From Bacteroidia bacterium (GTDB lineage Bacteria > Bacteroidota > Bacteroidia > Bacteroidales > Azobacteroidaceae), in NCBI GenBank assembly GCA_025999255.1, contig BNXB01000080.1, positions 1 to 5,083 on the forward strand: 5,083 bases of DNA. The letters are read 5' to 3'. The notes under the pieces were generated by a model. That model made no database searches, was not told where the DNA came from, and was given only the letters and a program-made list of their open reading frames with translations. Position numbers and translations under genes: made by a program. Below, piece by piece: positions 1 through 4,767 of the stretch (position 1 is the first letter of the stretch; every line of letters starts with the position of its first letter).

Positions 1-507
1 TCGAGGATGCTTTTAGTGACCAGGGGCATTGAGCCCAAAAACACAGAAGAGGTTTTCAATTTGTTCATAAAGAATTTTATCGAGTATGGTTTTGTAGAGG
101 AAAAATACCGGAATATTGTATCTATCGCACGCGATGAAAAGAAGTCCGATTTTAACCCGCATGAAAACGAAATTAATTCATTGGCCGATCGAATTATAGA
201 CCTCTACGAAAGCATGGATGATTCTTTACAATTTAAAGGCGTTAAGCCGAAAGAAGAATCCATAGAAGTTTCCGAAACCGCTAAAAATACGAAATTCAAA
301 GATTTACGCGGTGTATCATGTCCTATGAATTTTGTCCAGACTAAAATTCAACTGTCAACGATGCAGTCGGGAGAAATTCTTGAAATATGGCTTGACGACG
401 GACAACCGATCAACAATGTGCCGGGTTCGGTAAGAAACGAAGGACACGAAATCCTGGAACAAACGCAAACAGATAATTACTGGAAAATACTAATTAAAAA
501 AAAATAG
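1..507 (+). CDS. C-terminal part of a TusA-domain protein, probably a sulfite reductase-TusA fusion (5' truncated)
   Basis: The reading frame is open from the first base, so the true start lies upstream; the ATG at position 7 is very likely internal. Counting from that Met, residues 1-75 are a mixed helical stretch with no motif I can assign firmly, residues 76-95 a charged linker, and residues 97-166 a TusA/SirA-like domain. Its start reads DLRGVSCPMN: Cys105 (bases 319-321) is the expected persulfide-carrying Cys, with CPxN in place of the usual CPxP. TusA domains pass persulfide sulfur between proteins. I infer the missing N-terminal part is a siroheme nitrite/sulfite reductase, because Bacteroidota have such long proteins ending in TusA and because the next three genes are a sulfur-carrier system that sits beside a sulfite reductase in Wolinella. 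No 4Fe-4S or siroheme cysteines are inside the window, so the reductase part is unproven. Only 4 bases separate it from the carrier gene, implying one operon. The TusA call is firm, the reductase moderate. Confidence 0.72.
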   Translation, partial: SRMLLVTRGIEPKNTEEVFNLFIKNFIEYGFVEEKYRNIVSIARDEKKSDFNPHENEINSLADRIIDLYESMDDSLQFKGVKPKEESIEVSETAKNTKFKDLRGVSCPMNFVQTKIQLSTMQSGEILEIWLDDGQPINNVPGSVRNEGHEILEQTQTDNYWKILIKKK

Positions 508-511
508 AATT

Positions 512-727
512 ATGGCAAAAATAGTCGTTAATGATGAAGAACAGAAAATCAACCTTCCTTTAAGTTTATCAGAACTAATCCAATTGAACAATATACTTCA
601 ACCGGATATGATGTCCGTTCAAATTAACGGAGAATTTATTAACCGTGAGAATTTTGATGATACCTCAATAAATGATGGAGATATTGTTGATTTTCTATAT
701 TTTATGGGAGGAGGATCTGCCCGATGA
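512..727 (+). CDS. hcyS: Sulfur carrier protein, ThiS/MoaD fold, HcyS-like, with C-terminal extension after Gly-Gly
   Basis: This 71-residue protein has the size and pattern of a ubiquitin-like beta-grasp sulfur carrier: an N-terminal beta strand (AKIVVNDEE), a Leu-rich helix (LSLSELIQL), a strand (MMSVQINGEFI) and an end reading GDIVDFLYFMGGGSAR. ThiS and MoaD normally stop exactly at Gly-Gly, whose carboxylate is adenylated and turned into a thiocarboxylate. Here aligning FMGG (ending at Gly67) with the ThiS terminus leaves about four further residues, G-S-A-R, so the precursor should be inactive until cut. A JAMM protease gene two places downstream fits that job. This arrangement is known for HcyS of Wolinella (homocysteine synthesis) and, in parallel, CysO of Mycobacterium (cysteine synthesis). 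The gene starts 4 bases after the TusA-domain gene and overlaps the E1 gene by ATGA. Automatic annotation may call it ThiS; no thiamine genes are nearby. The carrier fold is confident; homocysteine as end product is inferred. Confidence 0.85.
   Translation: MAKIVVNDEEQKINLPLSLSELIQLNNILQPDMMSVQINGEFINRENFDDTSINDGDIVDFLYFMGGGSAR
707..714 (+). promoter_or_regulatory. Shine-Dalgarno-like GGAGGAGG embedded in the carrier's Gly codons
   Basis: GGAGGAGG lies 9 bases before the ATG at 724 and is read in frame as most of the Gly66-Gly67-Gly68 codons of the carrier. It is a strong match to the general ribosome-binding consensus at good spacing, in a window whose other starts show weak or no such signal. 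It supports the ATG at 724 as the start of the E1 gene. Bacteroidota ribosomes rely little on Shine-Dalgarno pairing, so it may be only a by-product of the Gly codons. Confidence 0.35.
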
Positions 728-1533
728 ATTTTACAGAGGAGCAAATAGAACGTTACAGTCGCCATATTCTGCTTCAGGACATTGGGGTAGAAGGACAGGA
801 GAAGATAAATAACGGAAAAGTACTGGTTATCGGAGCCGGAGGGTTAGGAGCCCCGATTCTCTTATATCTGGCTGCTGCGGGAGTCGGCACATTAGGAATT
901 ATAGACGGAGATGTGGTTGACTTAAGCAATCTGCAAAGGCAGGTCATCCATTTTACTCCCGATATCGGAAAACCCAAAGTAGAATCGGCCAAAGAAAAGA
1001 TTAAACAGATAAATCCCGATGTGAAAGTGGTAACTCATCATGAATTTTTCACAGCCGATAATGCTTTGGAACTGATCAAGGATTATGATTTTATCGTTGA
1101 CGGAACGGATAATTTTCCGGTAAAATTCTTAATTAACGATGCCTGTGTATTGGGTGGGAAAGCATTTTCTCATGGAGGAATTCTTCGTTTCGACGGGCAA
1201 ACGCTCACTCATACTCCCAATACAGCCTGCTATCGTTGCTCCTTTCATAGCCCGCCGCCGCCCAATGCAGTACCTACTTGTTCGCAAGCCGGCGTATTAG
1301 GAGCAATAGCCGGGATGCTAGGAACAATACAAGCCGCCGAAGTCCTGAAATTTTTGACCGGCACGGGAGAACTTTTAACGAACAGGTTGCTGACTTTCAA
1401 TGCAAAGACTATGAACTTCAGAACAGTCAAAATAAATAAAAACGGCAAATGTCCCGTATGTGGCAATCATCCGGAGATAACGGAATTAGTAGAAGCCCAA
1501 CAGGCTGTATGCGAGTTAAAGAAGAAAAGCTGA
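724..1533 (+). CDS. hcyF: E1-like sulfur-carrier adenylyltransferase, ThiF/MoeB/HcyF family
   Basis: This 269-residue protein is a full-length single-domain ThiF/MoeB-type E1 enzyme. It uses ATP to adenylate the C-terminal Gly carboxylate of a beta-grasp carrier so that sulfur can be added. Visible hallmarks are the N-terminal RYSRH (10-14), the nucleotide loop GAGGLG (37-42), the acidic strand end IIDGD (59-63), the NLQRQ motif with Arg72, the catalytic-Asp region DGTDN (126-130), and zinc ligands CYRC (169-172) paired with CPVC (243-246). Cys186 in PTCSQAG aligns with the Cys of ThiF and MoeB that precedes the AG(V)xG helix. No rhodanese domain is attached, unlike many eukaryotic homologues. 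The ATGA overlap with the carrier gene implies translational coupling and makes that carrier the obvious partner. The JAMM gene follows after 4 bases. By sequence alone ThiF, MoeB and HcyF are hard to separate; the HcyF choice rests on context. Confidence 0.9.
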   Translation: MNFTEEQIERYSRHILLQDIGVEGQEKINNGKVLVIGAGGLGAPILLYLAAAGVGTLGIIDGDVVDLSNLQRQVIHFTPDIGKPKVESAKEKIKQINPDVKVVTHHEFFTADNALELIKDYDFIVDGTDNFPVKFLINDACVLGGKAFSHGGILRFDGQTLTHTPNTACYRCSFHSPPPPNAVPTCSQAGVLGAIAGMLGTIQAAEVLKFLTGTGELLTNRLLTFNAKTMNFRTVKINKNGKCPVCGNHPEITELVEAQQAVCELKKKS

Positions 1534-1537
1534 TCAG

Positions 1538-1933
1538 ATGATACAAATACCACGACATATTGTAGAAGCTATAATCGAACAGGCTTATAAGGAATTGCCT
1601 AATGAGGCTTGCGGCTTATTGACAGGCGTGGAGGGCATCGTACAAAAGCAGTACGCCTTAACGAATATAGACCGGAGCCCTGAACATTTTTCGTTCGATC
1701 CCCGGGAACAGTTTAATGTGTTGAAAGATGCCCGGAGCAACGGACAAAAAATAATTGCAAACTATCATAGCCATCCGGCGTCTCCCGCCCGTCCTTCCGA
1801 AGAAGATATCCGCCTGGCATTCGATCCGCGAATAATTTACATTATCGTGTCATTAGCCGGAGAAAAGCCCGATATGAAAGCTTTCTCTTTAGTCGATTGT
1901 TGTATGCGCCCGTATGAAATACGGATAATATAG
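1538..1933 (+). CDS. hcyD: JAMM/MPN+ metalloprotease, HcyD-like carrier-processing peptidase (M67 family)
   Basis: This 131-residue protein is the normal size for a stand-alone prokaryotic JAMM domain. The complete zinc-protease signature is present: Glu23 in NEACGLL, then His77-Ser-His79-Pro, seven residues, Ser87, two residues, Asp90 (HSHPASPARPSEED). The two His and the Asp bind zinc and Glu23 is the expected general base, so the enzyme looks active. Relatives in bacteria (Mec+ of Mycobacterium, HcyD of Wolinella) remove amino acids from the C-terminus of sulfur-carrier proteins, either extension residues or an amino acid product. Here the carrier encoded at 512-727 has residues beyond Gly-Gly and so is the likely substrate. 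The gene starts 4 bases after the E1 gene and is the last in its operon, with a strong terminator 13 bases downstream. There is no signal peptide, so it should be cytoplasmic. Peptidase family is confident; the exact cleavage site is inferred. Confidence 0.88.
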   Translation: MIQIPRHIVEAIIEQAYKELPNEACGLLTGVEGIVQKQYALTNIDRSPEHFSFDPREQFNVLKDARSNGQKIIANYHSHPASPARPSEEDIRLAFDPRIIYIIVSLAGEKPDMKAFSLVDCCMRPYEIRII

Positions 1934-1945
1934 GAAATGGAGTTC

Positions 1946-1983
1946 GGATAATACCCTAAATAGGGTATTGTCCTATTTTTTTT
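1946..1983 (+). terminator. Rho-independent terminator of the sulfur-carrier operon
   Basis: Bases 1946-1957 (GGATAATACCCT) pair with 1962-1973 (AGGGTATTGTCC) in a 12-pair stem with one G-T wobble and a 4-base AAAT loop. Two bases later an unbroken run of eight T begins (1976-1983). Placement just after the last gene of the operon fits transcription ending here. The core arms ATACCCTA/TAGGGTAT are palindromic, so an operator role is also conceivable. Confidence 0.85.
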
Positions 1984-1998
1984 ATAAAACTACTTTTG
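1968..1998 (+). promoter_or_regulatory. Bacteroidota-type promoter for the Pst-like operon
   Basis: TACTTTTG at 1991-1998 matches the Bacteroidota -7 consensus TAnnTTTG exactly. A TTG at 1968-1970, 20 bases upstream, fits the -33 element. Transcription would start near 2003-2006, giving an unusually short leader of about 15-18 bases before the ATG at 2021. The -33 element lies inside the right arm of the upstream terminator. I see no Pho-box-like direct repeats. Confidence 0.7.
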
Positions 1999-2020
1999 TA
2001 AGATTTTATACTGACAAGTG

Positions 2021-2977
2021 ATGAAGAAAATTTTTATTCTATTAACAGGTTTAATATTCCTGACAAATTGCTCGAATAAACCGAAGCAGGAATCTCTGAA
2101 TACGGAAGACGGACTTACCGGAACCATTCAGCTTTCAGGGGCGTTCGCCCTTTATCCGATGGCTGTAAAATGGGGGGAAGAATTCAGGAAGTTACATCCG
2201 AATGTAAAAATAGATATATCGGGAGGCGGCGCCGGAAAAGGCATGACTGATGCTCTGGCCGGAGTAGTGGATATCGGAATGGTATCGCGCAAAATTTATC
2301 CTGAAGAAATCAGTAAAGGAGCATATATATTCGCTGTAGTAAAAGACGCTGTAGTACCTACTATAAATGCAGGTAATCCGTTATTGGCTGAGATAAAGAA
2401 AATCGGATTGAAAAAGGAAACGGCTGAAAAACTTTGGAACCAACAGATTTCCACATGGGGGCAAGTATTAGGTATATCATCTACAATTCCCGTGCACGTA
2501 TTCACTCGTTCCGATGCTTGTGGGGCTGCTGAAACATTTGCGGCATGGCTTGGTAAAAACCAGGAAAATATCAAGGCGACAGCGGTATTCGGCGATCCTG
2601 GAGTTGCTGCCGCAGTACAAAAAGACAAGGTCGGGATAGGATATAATAACATCGCTTATGCTTATGACCAGCAAACAAAGAAGCCATTCGGAGGATTAAC
2701 CATCATTCCGATAGATGTCAATGATAACGGAATAATAGATCCTGAAGAGGATTTTTATGATACAACCAAAACTTTAATCGCGGCTATCAACGACGGACAT
2801 TTTCCTTCTCCTCCTGCACGGGATTTATATCTGGTAACAAAAAACAAACCGACGAAACCTGAAGTTATTGCATTTTTAGAATATGTTCTTACCGACGGAC
2901 AACAATATGTGGGAGAAATCGGTTATGTAGGACTTTCCGATGATAAACTAAAGAAAGAAATTGAAAAGCTTAAATAA
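2021..2977 (+). CDS. pstS: Pst-type periplasmic oxyanion-binding lipoprotein (PstS family)
   Basis: This is a 318-residue substrate-binding protein of the phosphate ABC importer type. I prefer the ATG at 2021 (MKKIF) over the adjacent GTG at 2018. Residues 1-17 are a lipoprotein signal peptide ending in lipobox LTNC, so Cys17 would be lipidated. The fold's landmarks follow: LSGAFALYP (38-46), GGGAGKGMTDAL (68-79), VVDIGMVSR (82-90), FTRSDACGAAETF (161-173) and VGIGYN (204-209). Compared by eye with E. coli PstS, the Arg of the third loop is kept (Arg163), but the loops that normally carry phosphate-contacting Ser/Thr (SxT, SGTG, RxDGSGT types) read AFAL, GGAG and CGA, and the Asp56 position appears to be Ser. 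Residues 232-243 (DVNDNGIIDPEE) form a canonical EF-hand-like calcium loop. pstC follows after 23 bases. PstS family membership is firm; phosphate as ligand is doubtful, and sulfate or another oxyanion is possible given the sulfur genes on both sides. Confidence 0.87.
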   Translation: MKKIFILLTGLIFLTNCSNKPKQESLNTEDGLTGTIQLSGAFALYPMAVKWGEEFRKLHPNVKIDISGGGAGKGMTDALAGVVDIGMVSRKIYPEEISKGAYIFAVVKDAVVPTINAGNPLLAEIKKIGLKKETAEKLWNQQISTWGQVLGISSTIPVHVFTRSDACGAAETFAAWLGKNQENIKATAVFGDPGVAAAVQKDKVGIGYNNIAYAYDQQTKKPFGGLTIIPIDVNDNGIIDPEEDFYDTTKTLIAAINDGHFPSPPARDLYLVTKNKPTKPEVIAFLEYVLTDGQQYVGEIGYVGLSDDKLKKEIEKLK

Positions 2978-3000
2978 ACCGACACCAAACAAGATATAAA

Positions 3001-3912
3001 ATGGAACAGCCATTATTTTTAACAAAACGAGTTGTTAAAAACAAAATAGCAAGTAAACTAATGAGAATTTTAACCATATTCTCGTTGTTTGCATTGTTGA
3101 TAATTGGCGCAGGTTTATATTTCAAGTCATCGGCAATACTGAATGAAAACAATTTATGGAGCTTAATATCAGGAAAAGAATGGAGTCCGCTATCCGGACA
3201 GTTCGGATTCCGGCCATTCATCTTAGGCTCGATATACGTTACGGTTCTATCCGTCATAATAGCTTTACCGATATCCCTGTTAACAGCCCTGTTTTTGACA
3301 GAGAATACCAAGCCCTGGGTAACGAAAATCGTATTTCCTGTCTTGGATATCCTGGCAGGGATTCCTTCCGTTGTATATGGTTTGTGGGGAACACTGATAA
3401 TCGTTCCCTGGATTGCCGATAGCCTGGGACCCCGTTTTGTAGATTATACAAGCGGATATACCCTGTTGGCGGGAGGTATCGTCCTGAGTGTAATGATCAT
3501 TCCTTTACTCGTAAGTTTATTTATCGAAATTTTCTCGACTGTTCCTAAGGATTTCAAAGACGCATCGGCTTCTTTAGGGGCGACGCGCTGGCAAACATCC
3601 CGTTTGGTAGTATTAAGGAAAGCCTCGCCGGGTATCATTGCCGCAGTAGTATTATCCATATCCAAAGCTTTTGGCGAAACGCTGGCAGTACTGATGGTTT
3701 GCGGCAATATGGTCGGTATCCCGCATTCGTTATTCGACAGCGCTTACCCTCTACCGGCTCTCATCGCCAACAATTATGGAGAAATGTTATCTCTTCCCAT
3801 GTACGAGTCGGCCTTGATGTTTGCCGCCCTGGTTATGTTTGCCATCATATTTGTGTTTAATGCCGTATCGCGTATTCTCCTGCAAAAAGTAGAGCAAAAA
3901 TTTAAGTTATGA
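3001..3912 (+). CDS. pstC: Pst-type ABC transporter permease, PstC subunit
   Basis: This 303-residue inner-membrane protein forms one half of the importer's membrane channel and should pair with the product of the next gene. Six hydrophobic segments can be read at roughly 22-42, 75-99, 110-138, 155-178, 209-236 and 270-292. Family marks are the periplasmic loop FGFRPFILGS (68-77), the PstC/PstA signature LAGIPSVVYG (118-127), the ATPase-coupling EAA-type loop DASASLGATRWQT (187-199) followed by Pro210-Gly211, and FGETLAV (224-230). Length and topology are normal for PstC. An internal Met21 (base 3061) could be an alternative start, but Met1 is consistent with the 20-odd-residue cytoplasmic tail common in the family. 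It follows the binding-protein gene by 23 bases and overlaps the next permease gene by ATGA, so all three are one operon. The intact EAA loop implies a partner ATPase, which is not encoded in the window. Confidence 0.93.
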   Translation: MEQPLFLTKRVVKNKIASKLMRILTIFSLFALLIIGAGLYFKSSAILNENNLWSLISGKEWSPLSGQFGFRPFILGSIYVTVLSVIIALPISLLTALFLTENTKPWVTKIVFPVLDILAGIPSVVYGLWGTLIIVPWIADSLGPRFVDYTSGYTLLAGGIVLSVMIIPLLVSLFIEIFSTVPKDFKDASASLGATRWQTSRLVVLRKASPGIIAAVVLSISKAFGETLAVLMVCGNMVGIPHSLFDSAYPLPALIANNYGEMLSLPMYESALMFAALVMFAIIFVFNAVSRILLQKVEQKFKL

Positions 3913-4757
3913 AGTTTAAATTTATCGAAGAAAAAATAGTCAACCTGTTGATGATATTGGCCACGCTGATTGTATTCGGATTTTTTGCCAGTATCATTTG
4001 GACCATCGCTAAAACAGGTTTTCCTTCCCTCACATGGGAAATGATAAGCCGGCTACCCGGCGGAGGTTTTTACTTGGGTAAAGAAGGCGGCATACTTAAT
4101 GCTATTATCGGGTCGCTTATGATCGTTTTTGCATCTACCGTTTTAGGTTTAATTATCAGTATCCCGGTTGTATTTTATATAAACGTTTATTTGAAGAAAA
4201 CTTCCCGGCTGGCATATTTTACCAGGTTATCGTTCGATGTTTTGTTTGGCATTCCATCAATCGTCTATGGGGCATTTGCCTTTACCATCATGATTTTTTT
4301 CGGGCTAAAAACATCATTGCTGGGAGGCATTATAGTTATAACCTTGCTGATCATTCCCATATTTGTCCGTTCTATGGATGAAGTGGCAAAGTCTGTTTCG
4401 AAAGAGTTGCTGGATGCGACCTACTCTTTAGGGGCGACTAAACTGGAAACCTGCAAGGTGGTTATCAGGCAGATAGCCCCCGGAATTGCTACGGCGACCC
4501 TGCTCTCCATAGGTCGCGCTATAGGCGATGCCGCCGGAGTTTTGTTTACAGCCGGATTTACCGATAACATCCCCGGATCGCCGAACGACCCGGTAGCTAC
4601 CCTTCCCTTGTCTGTGTTTTTCCAGTTGAGCAGCCCTATACCCGAAGTCAGGGAAAGAGCCTATGCCGCGGCATTACTGTTAACAATCATAGTACTTATC
4701 CTAAGTATTGCAGGCAGGTTAATTACAAGACGTTTCTCAAAAAACAGGATCAAATAA
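3909..4757 (+). CDS. pstA: Pst-type ABC transporter permease, PstA subunit
   Basis: This 282-residue permease is the second channel half of the importer. Hydrophobic segments lie near 12-33, 63-93, 108-133, 136-154, 191-216 and 251-271. The signature FGIPSIVYGAFAF (113-125), the EAA-type coupling loop LLDATYSLGATKLET (167-181), then Pro191-Gly192, and the motif GRAIGDAAGVLFTAG (202-216) place it in PstA. In that last motif family members usually have Gly-Glu; here it is Gly-Asp (206-207), a mild departure. The N-terminal region with Trp43 and GGGFYLGKEGGILNAIIGSL (51-70) matches PstA proteins, which typically carry a Gly-rich GGI-P/N-A-I-GT segment. The start is fixed by the ATGA overlap with pstC. 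In standard operons pstB (ATPase) and phoU come next; here the next gene, 10 bases on, is HemC-like. The ATPase must be further along this operon or elsewhere in the genome. Confidence 0.92.
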   Translation: MKFKFIEEKIVNLLMILATLIVFGFFASIIWTIAKTGFPSLTWEMISRLPGGGFYLGKEGGILNAIIGSLMIVFASTVLGLIISIPVVFYINVYLKKTSRLAYFTRLSFDVLFGIPSIVYGAFAFTIMIFFGLKTSLLGGIIVITLLIIPIFVRSMDEVAKSVSKELLDATYSLGATKLETCKVVIRQIAPGIATATLLSIGRAIGDAAGVLFTAGFTDNIPGSPNDPVATLPLSVFFQLSSPIPEVRERAYAAALLLTIIVLILSIAGRLITRRFSKNRIK

Positions 4758-4767
4758 GAATAGTTTA

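Noticed and set aside
774..992. Minus-strand open frame within the E1 gene
   Set aside because: Lies wholly inside a gene with clear family motifs; its translation shows no recognisable domain.
1245..1466. Minus-strand open frame within the 3' part of the E1 gene
   Set aside because: Shadow of the conserved zinc-Cys region of the E1 gene, with no motif of its own.
512..1533. Thiamine synthesis pair (ThiS-ThiF) or molybdopterin pair (MoaD-MoeB)
   Set aside because: The carrier has residues after Gly-Gly, a JAMM protease follows, a TusA-domain gene precedes, and no thiamine or molybdopterin genes or TPP riboswitch are visible.
2018..2020. GTG as start of the binding-protein gene
   Set aside because: The ATG immediately after gives a standard MKK signal peptide; the GTG adds only one residue and has no better upstream signal.
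1984..2020. Pho-box or riboswitch ahead of the Pst-like operon
   Set aside because: No direct 7-base repeats of the Pho-box type are seen, and the predicted leader is too short for a riboswitch.
2296..2674. Overlapping minus-strand open frames inside the binding-protein gene
   Set aside because: Antisense shadows of a well-supported coding region, with low-complexity Ser/Ala/Pro content.
2978..3000. Separate promoter for pstC
   Set aside because: The gap is only 23 bases and has no TAnnTTTG element, so pstC is best read as part of the pstS transcript.
2970..3707. Several short open frames on both strands across pstC
   Set aside because: All are nested in or antisense to a permease gene with intact membrane segments and motifs, and none shows a domain.
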